From assembly GCF_000429845.1 (NCBI RefSeq), contig NZ_AUCQ01000001.1:160647-224646 (forward strand): a DNA stretch of 64,000 nt, given 5' to 3'. Below, piece after piece: positions 25,865-37,500 of the stretch; the first letter of the stretch is position 1, and each line of letters begins with the position of its first letter. A program made the translations under genes and the position numbers. The DNA comes from Comamonas composti DSM 21721 (GTDB lineage Bacteria; Pseudomonadota; Gammaproteobacteria; Burkholderiales; Burkholderiaceae_C). Below the pieces are notes generated by a model. The model worked only from the letters and a program-made list of their open reading frames with translations, was not told where the DNA came from and did not search any database.

Positions 25865-26404
25865 ATGACTGTTCGCACGATATTGAAGATGGGCGATGCG
25901 CGCCTGCTGCGCCAGGCCCGGCCCGTCACCGAGTTCGGCACCCCGGCTCTTGCCCGACTGCTGGAGGATTTGCAGGACACCATGCGCGCGGCCAACGGCG
26001 CAGGTCTGGCCGCGCCCCAGATCGGCGAGGACTGGCAGGTGGTGATCTTCGGCTCCGACCAGCCCAACCCGCGCTACCCCGATGCCCCGCAGGTGCCGCG
26101 CACCGTGCTCATCAACCCCGTGATCACGGCCCTGGGCGACGAGGAGCAACTGGGCTGGGAAGGCTGTCTTTCCGTGCCCGGCATGCGCGGCCTGGTGCCG
26201 CGCCTGAACCGCATACGCTATAGCGGCCGGGATCAGAACGGCCAGCCCCTGGAGCGCACGGTGGAAGGCTTTCACGCCCGCGTGGTACAGCACGAATGCG
26301 ATCACCTGTGGGGCAAGCTCTACCCGATGCGCATGCGCGACTTCACACAGTTCGGCTTTACCGAGGTGCTGTTCCCCGAGCTCGATCCGGCCGAGGACGA
26401 CTAG
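25865..26404 (+). CDS. def: Peptide deformylase
   Basis: Removes the N-formyl group from nascent proteins; 179 residues. All three family motifs are present: [10 protein letters not shown] (46-54), EGCLSVPG (Cys101 as metal ligand) and QHECDHLWG (His143 and His147 as ligands, Glu144 catalytic). The C-terminal extension ([20 protein letters not shown]) is typical of the betaproteobacterial second deformylase. There is no fmt or rsm gene next to it, so this is probably an additional copy apart from the usual def-fmt operon. Confidence 0.93.
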   Translation: MTVRTILKMGDARLLRQARPVTEFGTPALARLLEDLQDTMRAANGAGLAAPQIGEDWQVVIFGSDQPNPRYPDAPQVPRTVLINPVITALGDEEQLGWEGCLSVPGMRGLVPRLNRIRYSGRDQNGQPLERTVEGFHARVVQHECDHLWGKLYPMRMRDFTQFGFTEVLFPELDPAEDD

Positions 26405-26452
26405 GCCCGGGGCTCTGCCCGCCAGTTCAAGGCAGCACCTCAAACCAGCCGC

Positions 26453-29077
26453 TCAAAGCGCCAGGGCCTGCAGCAGCTCGGCCTCTATGCGCAACTGCCG
26501 CTGTGCATCCTGCAGCTCAGCGCCTTCGATCAGAAAGCTGTCCTCCACACGCTCACCCAGGGTGCTGACCTTGGCCAGCTGCACGCTCAGATGGTGCCTG
26601 GCCAGGATGCGCGCCACCGTGTAGAGCAGGCCTGCGCGGTCCGTGGCCGAGATCGACAGCAGCCAGCGCTGGGCCTTTTCATCGGGCTGCAGGCTGACGC
26701 GCGGCTCGAAGGGAAAGTTCTTCACGCGGCGCGAGACGCGGCGGCGCGAGGGCTCGGGCAGGGGCGCCTCGGCAACCAGGGCCAGGGTCAGATCGTTTTC
26801 CACCATGTGCATGAGCTCGCGGTATTGCTCCTGCATGGCCGGTGCCACGACCTGGAAGGTGTCGAGCGCAAAGCGGTTGTTGGCCGTGTGCACGCGCGCA
26901 TCCAGAATGGAAAAGCCTGCGCGGTCGAAGTAGCCACAGATGCGCGCGAACAGATCGGCCCGGTCGGGCGCATAGACCAGCACCTGCAGGCCTTCGCCAG
27001 CCAGCGAGCGGCGCGCGCGCACCACGGGCCGCTCGGCCCCCACATGGCGCGAAAGATGGCGCGTATGCCAGGCGATGTCGGCCGCCTCGTGGCGCATGAA
27101 GTAATCCACGCCCAGCGTATCCCAGAGCTTTTTGTGCGACTCGAAGGGCTGGGCCGTGAGCGCCAGCGCCACCTTGGCGTCGCGCTTGCGCGCCTCGACC
27201 TCGGCGGCCGCATCGGGCGCACCGCCGCCGAGCACGCGCAGGGTCAGCCGGTAGGTGTCCTCAAGCAGCTTGCCCTTCCAGGCGCTCCAGACCTTGGGGC
27301 TGGTGCCGCGGATGTCGGCCACGGTGAGCAGGTACAGCGCCGTGAGCCGGCGCTCGCTGCCCACGCGTTCGGCAAAGGCGCGAATCACCTCGGGATCGGA
27401 CAGATCCTGCTTTTGCGCCACCTGGCTCAGCGTCAGGTGCTCGCGCACCAGGAACTCGATGGAATCGGCATCGGCGCGCGCAATGCCGTGGGCGCGGCAA
27501 AAGCGCCTTACCTCGACCGCGCCCACGATGGAGTGGTCCCCTCCCCGGCCCTTGCCGATGTCGTGGAACAGCGCGGCCACATAAAGCATCCAGGGCTTGT
27601 CCCAGCCGCTGGCCAGCTGCGAGCAAAACGGATATTCGTGCGCATGCTCGGCCATGAAGAAGCGGCGCACGTTGCGCAGCACCATGAGAATGTGCTGGTC
27701 CACGGTGTAGACATGGAACAGGTCGTGCTGCATCTGGCCCACGATGCGCCGAAACGGCCACAGATAGCGGCCCAGCACCGAGGTCTGGTTCATGAGCCGT
27801 ATTGCATGCGTGATGCCGCTGGGCTGCTGCAGTATCTTCATGAAGGTCGCGCGGTTGACCGGATCGCGCCTGAAGCTGCTGTCCATGAGATCGCGCGCGC
27901 CATAGAGCGCGCGCAGCGTGCGCGCCGACAGATCGGTCAGGCCCACGTGGGTCTCGTACATCAGAAAGGTTTCTAGGATTGCATGCGGCTCGCGCTCGTA
28001 GAGATCGTCGCTGGCCACCTCGATGGTGCCGGCCTTCTCGAAAAAGCGCTCGTTGAGCGCAATCAGCTTTTGCGAGCCCGGGCTCAGCCGCTCCTGGATG
28101 TTCAGCCGCAGGATCTGGCACAGCTGGCTCACGGCCTTGGCCGCCCAGTAGTAGTGGCGCATCAGCGTCTCGCTGGCGCGCATGGCCAGGCGCTTGCCGT
28201 CGGGCGACGGCAAGGTGGAGCGGTAGCCAAAGGCCTCGGCCACGGCGGTCTGCAGATCGAACACCAGCCTGTCCTCATGCCGGCCCGCAAGCGCATGCAG
28301 GCGCGCGCGGATCAGGCCCAGCATGGCCTCGTTGTCCTCGAGCTGCCCGCACTCGAACTCGGTGATCAGGCCCTGGGCGCAGAGATCGCGCCAGCTGCGG
28401 CCCAGGCCTGCGGCGCGCGCCAGCCAGATCATGGTCTGCAGATCGCGCAGCCCGCCCGGCGACTCCTTGCAATTGGGCTCCAGCGCATAAGGCGTGTTCT
28501 CGTACTTGCCATGGCGCTGGCGCATCTCCAGGAGCTTGCCCGACAGAAAGGCGCGCGCATCCATCTGCTCCTGGTAGCGCGCCTCAAAGCGCGCAAACAA
28601 CTGGGCATCGCCGCACACCAGGCGCGCCTCCAGCAGCGCGGTCTGCACGGTCAGATCGCGCGCCGACTCCTGCAGGCATTCCGAGAGGCTGCGCACGCTG
28701 GAGCCTATCTCCAGGCCCGCATCCCAGCAACTGCCGATGAAGCGCTCCAGGCGCGCAGCCAGCGCCGCATCGCCCGGCCCGTCGGGCAGCAGCACCTGCA
28801 CGTCCACATCCGAACAGGGAAACAGCTGGGCCCGGCCATAGCCGCCCACGGCGACCAGACAGGCCCCGGACGGCAGGTCCGCACGCGCCCAGAGGACAAC
28901 AAGCAGGCCATCGGCCAGATCGCTCAATTGCTGGGTCAGCGCACGCACGCTGCGCCGCCCCATGGTGGGCGCCCGCAGCGTATCTATGAGCCGCTTGCGG
29001 CTTTGCTCGTAATGGGTGCGCAGGGCTTGCAGCGGGGCATCGTCTTCAACGGTGCGGGTAGCGGGTAAGGACTTCAT
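26453..29077 (-). CDS. glnD: [Protein-PII] uridylyltransferase / uridylyl-removing enzyme
   Basis: The primary nitrogen sensor: uridylylates PII when glutamine is low and removes UMP when it is high. Full length at 874 residues. In order: nucleotidyltransferase domain ([20 protein letters not shown], about 77-96), GlnE-type helical region, HD domain ([15 protein letters not shown], about 500) for UMP removal, and two ACT domains for glutamine binding (about 695-765 and 795-870). It begins [13 protein letters not shown], with only a weak ribosome site. It lies 18 bases after a small membrane-protein frame and downstream of map on the same strand. Confidence 0.95.
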   Translation of the reverse strand: MKSLPATRTVEDDAPLQALRTHYEQSRKRLIDTLRAPTMGRRSVRALTQQLSDLADGLLVVLWARADLPSGACLVAVGGYGRAQLFPCSDVDVQVLLPDGPGDAALAARLERFIGSCWDAGLEIGSSVRSLSECLQESARDLTVQTALLEARLVCGDAQLFARFEARYQEQMDARAFLSGKLLEMRQRHGKYENTPYALEPNCKESPGGLRDLQTMIWLARAAGLGRSWRDLCAQGLITEFECGQLEDNEAMLGLIRARLHALAGRHEDRLVFDLQTAVAEAFGYRSTLPSPDGKRLAMRASETLMRHYYWAAKAVSQLCQILRLNIQERLSPGSQKLIALNERFFEKAGTIEVASDDLYEREPHAILETFLMYETHVGLTDLSARTLRALYGARDLMDSSFRRDPVNRATFMKILQQPSGITHAIRLMNQTSVLGRYLWPFRRIVGQMQHDLFHVYTVDQHILMVLRNVRRFFMAEHAHEYPFCSQLASGWDKPWMLYVAALFHDIGKGRGGDHSIVGAVEVRRFCRAHGIARADADSIEFLVREHLTLSQVAQKQDLSDPEVIRAFAERVGSERRLTALYLLTVADIRGTSPKVWSAWKGKLLEDTYRLTLRVLGGGAPDAAAEVEARKRDAKVALALTAQPFESHKKLWDTLGVDYFMRHEAADIAWHTRHLSRHVGAERPVVRARRSLAGEGLQVLVYAPDRADLFARICGYFDRAGFSILDARVHTANNRFALDTFQVVAPAMQEQYRELMHMVENDLTLALVAEAPLPEPSRRRVSRRVKNFPFEPRVSLQPDEKAQRWLLSISATDRAGLLYTVARILARHHLSVQLAKVSTLGERVEDSFLIEGAELQDAQRQLRIEAELLQALAL

Positions 29078-29095
29078 ACGGTGCCTGGTGACGCG

Positions 29096-29278
29096 TCACT
29101 GATCGGATGCCGAAGACTGCGCGCTGCCATCAGCCTGCAGCGCAGCGATGCGACTCGACGGCCTGCGCAGACCGAAAAAATCGGTGACGCGGCCCTGGCC
29201 TGCAAGAAGCATCCCGGTGCGCCAAGAATAGGCCAAAGCCGCAACACCCAGGATCGACAGGGGAAGAAAAAAAATCAC
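29096..29278 (-). CDS. Small putative membrane protein between map and glnD
   Basis: A frame of about 60 residues with one hydrophobic helix near the N-terminus (FFLPLSILGVAALAYSW), then a short basic stretch (GRVTDFFGLRRPSSR) and a polar tail. The GTG at 29278 with GGGAG a few bases upstream is a plausible start. The frame also extends upstream to a GTG at 29329, but that part lies in a dispersed repeat. Gene-like codon use in the core and position in the map-glnD unit support it. No function can be assigned. Confidence 0.45.
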   Translation of the reverse strand: MIFFLPLSILGVAALAYSWRTGMLLAGQGRVTDFFGLRRPSSRIAALQADGSAQSSASDQ

Positions 29279-29303
29279 GTCTCCCTGTTTATCACTCCTG
29301 AAA

Positions 29304-29389
29304 TAAGAGCTGCCAGCACCTGCTATCACTCGATCTCAGATACAAAACCATCTGAAATCACCAGAACACAAGTGCTAACAGCTATCTTT
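29304..29389. repeat. Dispersed palindromic repeat between map and the small frame
   Basis: The left part AATAAGAGCTGCCAGCACC (about 29301-29319) and the right part AGTGCTAACAGCTATCTTTT are imperfect inverted copies, with an inner TCAGAT...ATCTGA pair. The sequence closely follows the element at 45177-45254. The right end touches the map stop codon, so the element may shape the map 3' end. Confidence 0.65.
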
Positions 29390-30205
29390 TCAGCAGCTTG
29401 TCGTCGTCACGAATGCGGGCAGAGGCGGCGAGCCTGCGGACAGCGTCATGACCTCGTAGCCCGTGCGGGTCACGACCACCGTGTGCTCCCACTGGGCCGA
29501 GAGGCTGTGATCCTTGGTCACGATGGTCCAGCCGTCCTTGCCAAGCTCCTTGACCTCGCGCCGGCCCAGATTGAGCATGGGCTCGATGGTGAAGACCATG
29601 CCCTCTTCGAGCATGACTCCCGTGCCCGGGAGGCCGTAATGCAGCACCTGGGGCTCCTCGTGGAACTTCTGGCCTATGCCGTGGCCGCAGAACTCGCGCA
29701 CCACGGACAGGCCATGGCCTTCGGCAAAGCTCTGGATCGCATGGCCGATGTCGCCCAGCGTGGCGCCGGGCCTGACCTGCTGAATGCCCAGCCACATGGC
29801 GTCGAAGGTCAGGGCCGACAGGCGCTTGGCCGCAATCGAACACTCGCCTATCAGATACATGCGGCTGTTGTCGCCATACCAGCCATCCTTGGTGATCACG
29901 GTCACGTCCACGTTCACGATGTCGCCTTTTTTCAGCGGCTTGTCGTTGGGGATGCCGTGGCAGACCACATGGTTGACCGAGGTGCACAAATGGCCGGGAT
30001 AAGGCGGATAGCCGGGCGGCTGATAGCCTATCGTGGCCGACACCGTGCCCTGCTGGGCCATGCATTCGGCGCCGAGCCGGTCGATCTCGGCGGTGGTGAT
30101 TCCAGGTTTGATATGCGGGGCAATGTAGTCCAGCACTTGCGAGGCCAGGCGGCAGGCCAGGCGCATGGCTTCCAGGTCCTGCGCGCTCTTGATATTGATG
30201 CTCAT
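29390..30205 (-). CDS. map: Methionine aminopeptidase, type I
   Basis: Removes the initiator methionine from nascent proteins; 271 residues. The five metal ligands of the pita-bread fold are visible in VNVDVTV, YGDNSRM, CGHGIGQ, FTIEPM and WEHTVVV; the substrate histidine is in NHVVCHG. The start MSINIKSAQDLEAMR at 30205 has no clear ribosome site, and an ATG three codons upstream is possible. The C-terminal tail (residues 258-271) runs to the edge of a dispersed repeat, so the last residues may differ from orthologues. It heads a likely map - small frame - glnD unit and is divergent from purL. Confidence 0.95.
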   Translation of the reverse strand: MSINIKSAQDLEAMRLACRLASQVLDYIAPHIKPGITTAEIDRLGAECMAQQGTVSATIGYQPPGYPPYPGHLCTSVNHVVCHGIPNDKPLKKGDIVNVDVTVITKDGWYGDNSRMYLIGECSIAAKRLSALTFDAMWLGIQQVRPGATLGDIGHAIQSFAEGHGLSVVREFCGHGIGQKFHEEPQVLHYGLPGTGVMLEEGMVFTIEPMLNLGRREVKELGKDGWTIVTKDHSLSAQWEHTVVVTRTGYEVMTLSAGSPPLPAFVTTTSC

Positions 30206-30295
30206 GGCGCGCAATTATCCCATTGCGGCTTTGAGAATACTGCCGGCATGGGCGCTTACGCGTGCAGCCCGGTAAAATGGCGGGCTCACCGATTC

Positions 30296-30346
30296 AGCGC
30301 CCTGGCCCCGTCCTCATGCTCTGCAGGACAGGGCCCTGGCGCTTTT
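30296..30346 (+). promoter_or_regulatory. Terminator-like hairpin in the purL leader
   Basis: AGCGCCCTGGCCCCGTCCT (30296-30314) pairs with AGGACAGGGCCCTGGCGCT (30325-30343) with two mismatches, and four T residues follow. It ends 31 bases before the purL start codon. If the purL promoter is upstream near 30230-30280, this would act as an attenuator; if it is downstream, it is simply an insulator. Confidence 0.5.
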
Positions 30347-30377
30347 CCGACCAGCCTTCACATAAACAGGCCGCCAC

Positions 30378-33300
30378 GTGACCTTGCATTTGACACAGTT
30401 TGAGGGTGGAAACGCCCTGAGCTCGTTCCGCGCCCAACAGCTTTTGACCGACTTGGTCGCCATCCACCCCAAGATCTGCGGCATTGCTGCGCGGTTTGTC
30501 CACTTGGTGGCCACCGAAGAAGGGGTTCCTGTGCCCGCATTGCAAGAGCGCCTGTCGGCGCTCTTGACCTATGGTGACCCCTATGAAGGGAGCAGCGAAG
30601 GCCAGGCCTTTGTCGTCACGCCCCGCATGGGCACCATCTCGCCCTGGGCCTCCAAGGCCACGGACATTGCTCGCAACTGCGGCCTGGCCGTGTTTCGCGT
30701 GGAGCGCATCACCGAGTACCGCGTGCAGCTGAAGTCCGGCCTGCTGGGTGGGGCTACCGAATTGAGCGCCGAACAGACTGCGCAAATCGCCGCGCTGCTG
30801 CACGACCGCATGACCGAGTCGGTGTTTGCCACCCGTGCCGAAGCCGAGACCCTGTTCTCCACCCTGCAAGCCCAGCCCATGGAGTTTGTGGACGTTCTGG
30901 GTGGTGGCCGCGCCGCGCTGGAAACCGCCAACAAGCAATGGGGCCTGGCCCTGGCCGAAGACGAGATCGAGTACCTCGAAAACGCCTTCAAGGGTCTCAA
31001 ACGCAACCCCACGGACGTGGAGCTGATGATGTTCGCCCAGGCGAACTCCGAGCATTGCCGCCACAAGATCTTCAACGCCCATTTCACCATCGATGGCGTG
31101 GCGCAAGACAAATCGCTGTTCGGCATGATCCGCAACACCGAGGCCGTTTCGCCCCAGCACACCGTGGTGGCGTATTCGGACAATGCCTCCATCATGGAAG
31201 GCCACCAGGTCGAGCGTTTTGCGGCCAAATTCGACGGCAGCGCTGATCAATCCAGCGCTCCCAGCTATCAAAAGCAAAGCGCTACCAGCCATGTGCTGAT
31301 GAAGGTGGAAACGCACAACCACCCCACGGCAATCTCGCCTTTCCCCGGTGCATCCACCGGCGCCGGCGGTGAAATCCGCGATGAAGGCGCCACCGGCCGT
31401 GGCTCCAAGCCCAAGGCCGGGCTGACGGGTTTCACCGTCTCCAAGCTCTGGGGCAGCGAAGTGGGCAAGCCCGAGCACATTGCCAGCCCGCTGCAAATCA
31501 TGATCGAGGGCCCCCTGGGGGGCGCGGCCTTCAACAACGAGTTTGGCCGCCCCAACCTGACCGGCTACTTCCGCGAGTACGAGCAGCAAGTCGGTGACAT
31601 CACCCGTGGCTACCACAAGCCCATCATGATTGCCGGTGGCCTGGGCGTGATCGATGCCCAGCAAACCCAAAAGATTCTGTTCCCCGCAGGCACGCTGCTG
31701 ATCCAGCTGGGCGGCCCGGGCATGCGCATCGGCATGGGCGGCGGCGCAGCCAGCTCCATGGCCAGCGGCACGAATGCGGCCGAGCTGGACTTTGACTCGG
31801 TGCAGCGCGGCAACCCCGAGATCGAGCGCCGTGCGCAAGAGGTCATCAACCACTGCTGGCAGCAGGGTGACAAAAACCCGATTCTGGCCATCCACGACGT
31901 AGGTGCCGGCGGCCTGTCCAACGCCTTCCCCGAGCTGACCAATGATGCCGGCCGTGGTGCCCGCTTTGACCTGCGCGCCGTGAAGCTGGAGGAATCCGGC
32001 CTGGCGCCCAAGGAAATCTGGTCCAACGAATCGCAAGAGCGCTATGTGCTGGCGATCGCCCCCGAATCGCTGGCGGAGTTCACCGCTTTCTGCGAGCGCG
32101 AGCGCTGCCCGTTTGCCGTCATCGGCACGGCCACCGAAGAGCGCCAACTGGTGCTGGACGACACCGCTGTGGAGTCCGGTGACCAGAAGCTGCCGGTGAA
32201 CATGCCCATGGACGTGCTCCTGGGCAAGCCGCCCAAGATGGTCAAGGACGTGAAGACGGTGGAGCGTGCGCTGCCCGCTATCGACCTGACCGGCGTGCCG
32301 CTGGAAAAGGCAGTCATTGAAGTCTTGGCCCATCCCACGGTGGCTTCCAAGCGCTTTCTGATCACCATCGGCGACCGCGCCGTGGGTGGCCTGACCCACC
32401 GCGACCAGATGGTGGGCCCCTGGCAGGTACCCGTGGCCGACGTGGCCGTGACCCTGGCCGACTATCGTGGCTTCAAGGGCGAAGCCATGGCCATGGGCGA
32501 GCGCACGCCGCTGGCCGCCATCAATGCCCCCGCCTCGGGCCGCATGGCCGTGGCCGAGGCCATCACGAATATGCTGGCTGCGCCCATAGCGCTGTCCAAG
32601 GTCAAGATGTCGGCCAACTGGATGGCCGCCTGCGGCGAGCCCGGTGAAGACGCCGACCTGTACGCCACCGTCAAGGCCGTGGGCATGGAGCTGTGCCCGG
32701 CTTTGAACATCTCCATTCCTGTGGGCAAGGATTCGCTGTCCATGCGCACCCAGTGGAGTGAAGGCGGTGCGGTCAAAAAGGTCACATCCCCCGTCAGCCT
32801 GATCATCACCGGCTTTGCCTCCATCGACGATGTGCGCAGCACGCTGACGCCTCAACTCGATGCCGAGGAAGAAGACAGCTCGCTGCTGCTGATCGACCTG
32901 TCGCGGGGCAAGATGCGTATGGGCGGCTCCATCCTGGGCCAGGTGCTGAACCAAAGCGGCAACGAAACCCCGGACCTGGACGATGCCAAGGACTTGATCG
33001 CCCTGGTCGACGCCGTGAACGCGCTGCGCGCCAAGGGCCAGATCCTGGCTTATCACGATAAGGGCGACGGCGGCCTGCTGGCCACGGTGGCCGAAATGGC
33101 CTTTGCCGGCCATGTGGGCGTGGCCCTGAATGTGGACATGCTGATCACCGAGGGTGATGGCATCAGCGACAGCCGCATGGACAGTGGCGAGGGCAAGAAC
33201 TGGGGCGGCCAGGTCAGCGGCCGTCGCGAAGACCTGACGCTGCGCGCGCTCTTCAACGAAGAGCTGGGCGCCGTGCTGCAGATCAAGACGGCCGACCGCG

Positions 33301-34391
33301 CCGAAGTGCTGCAAACCCTGCGCGAGCATGGCCTGGCCACCTGCAGCCACATCATCGGCAAGACCCGCCCCGCATCCTCGCCCGTGGACATGGGCAAGGG
33401 CGAGCTGCAGGTCTGGCGTGATGCGAAAAAAGTGTTCGGCGCCACATTGAGCGATCTGCACCAGGTCTGGGATGCCGTGAGCTGGAAGATTGCCCAGCAG
33501 CGCGACAACCCCGTGTGCGCCGACAGCGAGCACGCCGCTGCGGGCGTGCCGAACGACCCCGGCATGCATGTGCAGCTGACGTTCGACCCGCAAGAGAATG
33601 TGGCTGCGCCCTTTATCAATGTGGCCGCCAAGCCTCGCGTGGCCGTGCTGCGGGAGCAGGGCGTGAACTCCCACGTCGAAATGGCCTATGCCTTTACCGA
33701 GGCAGGTTTTGAGGCTGTGGACGTGCACATGACCGACTTGCAAACCGGCCGTGCCCAGCTCAAGGACTTTGCGGGCGTGGTGGCCTGCGGTGGTTTCAGC
33801 TATGGCGACACCCTGGGTGCCGGCATTGGCTGGGCGCGCTCCATTACCTTCAACGACCGCCTCTCGGCCGAGTTCCAGCAGTTCTTTGGCCGCAGCGACA
33901 CCTTCGGCCTGGGCGTGTGCAACGGCTGCCAGATGTTTGCCGAACTGGCCGACATCATTCCCGGTGCACAAGACTGGCCGCGCTTTACGCAAAACCAGAG
34001 CAACCGCTTTGAGGCACGCCTGTCCATGGTGGAAGTGCTGGATTCGCCCAGCATCTTCCTGCAAGGCATGGCCGGCTCGCGCCTGCCCATCGCCGTGGCG
34101 CACGGCGAGGGCTATGCCAATTTCAAGTTCCGCGGTAATGCGGACCAGGTGATTGGCTCCATGCGCTATGTGGACAATCTGGGCCAGGCCACCGAGCAGT
34201 ACCCCTTCAACCCCAACGGCTCGGCCGGTGGTTTGACGGCGGTGACCACGGCCGACGGCCGCTTCACGGCCATGATGCCCCACCCGGAGCGCGTGTTCCG
34301 CAATGTGCAAATGAGCTGGACCTCTGGCGACAAGTCCGAATTCAGCCCCTGGATGCGCGTGTGGCGCAATGCGCGCAAGTGGATCGGGTAA
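30378..34391 (+). CDS. purL: Phosphoribosylformylglycinamidine synthase (large single-chain form)
   Basis: Fourth step of purine synthesis: FGAR + glutamine + ATP to FGAM. A single chain of 1337 residues as in enteric and betaproteobacteria. It starts at GTG (reading [17 protein letters not shown]). Recognisable parts: linker domain ending [15 protein letters not shown] synthase core with [18 protein letters not shown] and a second ATP-binding copy, and a C-terminal class I glutaminase with catalytic Cys in [13 protein letters not shown] and the HGEGYANF histidine. Residues about 293-304 ([12 protein letters not shown]) are encoded by a palindromic-repeat core, just before the conserved [12 protein letters not shown] segment. 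The gene ends before a strong hairpin. Confidence 0.97.
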   Translation: MTLHLTQFEGGNALSSFRAQQLLTDLVAIHPKICGIAARFVHLVATEEGVPVPALQERLSALLTYGDPYEGSSEGQAFVVTPRMGTISPWASKATDIARNCGLAVFRVERITEYRVQLKSGLLGGATELSAEQTAQIAALLHDRMTESVFATRAEAETLFSTLQAQPMEFVDVLGGGRAALETANKQWGLALAEDEIEYLENAFKGLKRNPTDVELMMFAQANSEHCRHKIFNAHFTIDGVAQDKSLFGMIRNTEAVSPQHTVVAYSDNASIMEGHQVERFAAKFDGSADQSSAPSYQKQSATSHVLMKVETHNHPTAISPFPGASTGAGGEIRDEGATGRGSKPKAGLTGFTVSKLWGSEVGKPEHIASPLQIMIEGPLGGAAFNNEFGRPNLTGYFREYEQQVGDITRGYHKPIMIAGGLGVIDAQQTQKILFPAGTLLIQLGGPGMRIGMGGGAASSMASGTNAAELDFDSVQRGNPEIERRAQEVINHCWQQGDKNPILAIHDVGAGGLSNAFPELTNDAGRGARFDLRAVKLEESGLAPKEIWSNESQERYVLAIAPESLAEFTAFCERERCPFAVIGTATEERQLVLDDTAVESGDQKLPVNMPMDVLLGKPPKMVKDVKTVERALPAIDLTGVPLEKAVIEVLAHPTVASKRFLITIGDRAVGGLTHRDQMVGPWQVPVADVAVTLADYRGFKGEAMAMGERTPLAAINAPASGRMAVAEAITNMLAAPIALSKVKMSANWMAACGEPGEDADLYATVKAVGMELCPALNISIPVGKDSLSMRTQWSEGGAVKKVTSPVSLIITGFASIDDVRSTLTPQLDAEEEDSSLLLIDLSRGKMRMGGSILGQVLNQSGNETPDLDDAKDLIALVDAVNALRAKGQILAYHDKGDGGLLATVAEMAFAGHVGVALNVDMLITEGDGISDSRMDSGEGKNWGGQVSGRREDLTLRALFNEELGAVLQIKTADRAEVLQTLREHGLATCSHIIGKTRPASSPVDMGKGELQVWRDAKKVFGATLSDLHQVWDAVSWKIAQQRDNPVCADSEHAAAGVPNDPGMHVQLTFDPQENVAAPFINVAAKPRVAVLREQGVNSHVEMAYAFTEAGFEAVDVHMTDLQTGRAQLKDFAGVVACGGFSYGDTLGAGIGWARSITFNDRLSAEFQQFFGRSDTFGLGVCNGCQMFAELADIIPGAQDWPRFTQNQSNRFEARLSMVEVLDSPSIFLQGMAGSRLPIAVAHGEGYANFKFRGNADQVIGSMRYVDNLGQATEQYPFNPNGSAGGLTAVTTADGRFTAMMPHPERVFRNVQMSWTSGDKSEFSPWMRVWRNARKWIG
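31254..31290. repeat. Dispersed-repeat core embedded in the purL coding sequence
   Basis: AGCGCTCCCAGCTATCAAAA followed by AAAGCGCTACCAGC matches the arms of the intergenic palindromes of this window (for example the GCGCTACCAGCTATC arm at 38207-38220). It is in frame and adds a Ser/Gln/Tyr-rich stretch at a variable surface position of PurL. Confidence 0.6.
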
Positions 34392-34395
34392 GCAG

Positions 34396-34500
34396 CCCCC
34401 CTGAGTCGCCTGCGGCGCCTTCCCCCCAGGGGGACGACAGCCTTTGCTGAGGCGCGACACCGCAACAAGCCCCGCAGTGGCAACGCTGCGGGGCTTGTTG
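34396..34500. terminator. Hairpins after purL, including a 15-bp perfect stem
   Basis: CAACAAGCCCCGCAG (34463-34477) and CTGCGGGGCTTGTTG (34486-34500) form a perfect 15-bp stem with an 8-base loop. Just before it, a CCCCCT...AGGGGG pair (34397-34432) surrounds a GC-rich inner loop, a repeat type common in Burkholderiales. The bases at 34451-34464 (GGCGCGACACCGCA) and the CAACGCTGC motif also occur inside the 269-bp element at 3910-4178, so the 34451-34500 part appears related to it. Confidence 0.7.
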
Positions 34501-34589
34501 CATGGCCTGCCCTGGTGTTTTGCCGCCGGATCGCTCTGCAGATTGTTACCATTCGCAGATCCACTTCCAACAACAGAGAGGCAAGCCGC

Positions 34590-37500
34590 GTGGGGAGCAG
34601 CAATTTCAGCTTTCTGGCAGAACATTCCCAGCCCTTGGCCGACCTGGGCGCAACGGCGGAAAAAATCTTTCCTCTGGACCCCACCAGCTGCGTCTTCAAG
34701 TTGCGCCTGCTGGCCGAGGCCATTACCAAGGAGGTTGCGCTGCGCATCGGCGTGAGCACGCTGGAGCAGACCCAGGCCGAGTTGCTGCGCACCGTGGATG
34801 CTCGCCTGGGGCTGGAGCCACAGCTCAAACAGATGCTGCATGTGCTGCGCCGGCGCGGCAATGAAGTGGCGCATGAGGTCCAGCCCTCCATCGGCTACAA
34901 GGAAGCGCTGGACTCCATCAGGATCGCCCGCGAAGTGGCCCTGTGGTTTCACCGCAGCTTTGGCAGCAATCCCGACTTCCGTCCCGGCCCCTTCACCCTG
35001 CCCGACGACCCCAGCCAGAAGCTGCTGGCACTGCAAAAGCAGATTGCCGAGCTGCAGGCCCAGGTCGAGCAGGCGCAGCAGCCCGATCCGAGCACCATGG
35101 AGGCGCTGCAGGCGCAACTGCAGGCGCAGGCCGAACAAGAGCGTGCGCTGGCCGCCCAGGCCCAGCACGAGCGCGACATCTATGCGCAACTGGCCCAGGA
35201 AGCCAGCGACAACTACGCCCGACTCAAGACCGAGCTGGAGCAGGCCCAGGCCCAGGCCAGTACCCAGGCCCCCAGCAGCCAGCAACTGCGCACCTGGACC
35301 GAACGCAGCAACCGCGCGGCCAGCCAAGTGCATATGGACGAGCGCAGCACCCGCCTGCTGATCGACCAGATGCTGCGCGATGCCGGCTGGCAGACCGACA
35401 GCGAGCAGCTCAGCCATGCCAAGGGCGCGCGCCCGCAGCGCGGGCAGAACCTCGCGATTGCCGAATGGCCTGTTTCCGGTGCCGGCGGCCGCAGCCAGAG
35501 AGCCGACTATGTGCTGTTCGCCGGCCTCATGCCGCTGGCCGTGATCGAGGCCAAGCGCCAAAGCGCCCCCATTGCCAGCAGCCTGGCCCAGGCCGAACGC
35601 TATGCGCGCGGCATGTCCGTCAACGGCGAGCTTCAGCCCGCCTGGCAGCAGCCCTGGAGCGACGGCCAGGGCGCGCAGTTCTTTCTGCCCTTTGCCTACG
35701 CCTGCAATGGCCGCCCTTTTGTGCGGCAGTGGGCCGAATCCAGCGGCACCTGGTTTCGCGATCTGCGCCAGCCCTCCAACCTCGCCAGGCCCTTGCCGGG
35801 CTTTCACTCGGCCGAAGGGCTGCAAGACCTGCTGCGCCGCGATGTGGCCAAGGCCCAGCAGTTGCTCACGCAAGAGGCCACGGCCTATCTGCAGCTGCGC
35901 GACTACCAGCTCAAGGCGATTGCCGCCGTGGAGCAGGCGCTGGCCCAGGGCCGCACGCAATGCCTGCTGGCCATGGCCACGGGCACGGGCAAGACGCGCA
36001 CCGTGATCGGCCTGATCTACCGCCTGCTCAAGACAGAGCGCTTCAGGCGCATTCTGTTTCTCGTGGACCGCACGGCTTTGGGCGAGCAGACCCAGGACAG
36101 CTTTGACGACATGCTGCTGGAGCAGAACCAGCCGCTGTCCAGCATCTACAACATCGCCGAGCTTGGCGACATGGCGCCCCAGGCCGCCACCCGCGTGCAG
36201 GTGGCCACCGTGCAGGCTATGGTCAAGCGCGTGTTCGCCAGCGATGCACCGCCCGGCATCGACACCTTCGACTGCATCATCGTGGACGAGGCCCACCGCG
36301 GCTACACGCTGGACCAGGAAATGAGCGAAGCCGAAGCCGAACTGCGCGACCAGGCCCAATATCTCTCCACCTACCGGCGCGTGCTCGACTACTTCGACGC
36401 CGTGAAGATCGGCCTCACGGCCACGCCCGCCAAGCACACCAGCGACATCTTTGGCAAACCCGTCTACACCTACAGCTATCGCGAAGCCGTGGCCGACGAC
36501 TGGCTCATCGACTACGAGCCGCCCATCACCATGGAGACCCAGCTCTCCAGGCATGGCATTCACTTCGACAAGGGCGAGCAGGTCGAAAGCGTGGACCTGT
36601 CCAGCGGCGAGATCGACGTGGCCGAGCTCGATGACGAGCTGCACTTCGATCTGGAGAGCTTCAACCGCAGCGTCATCACCGAATCCTTCAACCGCGTGAT
36701 CTGCGAGCAACTGGCCCAGGCCGAGATCACGCCTTTCGGCGAAGAGAAAACGCTGATCTTCTGCGCCACCGACGCCCATGCCGACATGGTCAAGCGCCTG
36801 CTGGACGAGGCCTTCAAGGCCCAATATGGCGAGCAGTACAACCAGGCCGCCGTGGCCAAGATCACGGGCTCCGTGGACAACGCCTCGCAGCTGATACGCC
36901 GCTACAAGAATGAAGCCCTGCCCAGCATCGCCATCACGGTCGATCTGCTGTCCACAGGCATCGATGTGCCCGCCATCTGCCACCTGGTATTTCTGCGCCG
37001 CGTGAAGTCACGCATTCTGTTCGAGCAGATGATGGGCCGGGCCACACGCCGCTGTGACCCCATCGGCAAGACCGTGTTCAAGATCTACGACCCCGTCAAG
37101 CTCTTTGCCACACTGCAGCGGGTCAACACCATGCAGGCCTCGGTCAAGAACCCCCAGATCGGGCTGGACCAGTTGCTGGACGAGCTTGCCAATCCGCGCT
37201 CCCGCGAGCTGCCGGGCGCGGCCGGCAAAGCCGATACCAGCCACGCCGACGACCTGCTCACCCAGTTGGGCCAGCGCCTCATGCGCGTGCTGCGCCGCGC
37301 CGAGCACGCTGCCCAGAAAAAGCCCGCGCTCAAGACCAAGCTCTCGCAGCTGCAAGAGCAATGGGGCGTTGCGCCTGCCGAGTTGCACCGCCACCTGCAT
37401 GCGCTCAAGACACAACAGGGCACGCAGGCCGCCGTGCAGTTCCTGCAGGCCCAGCCCAGGCTGCTGCAGCAGATCGGCGAGGTGCAAGAACTCATGGGCA

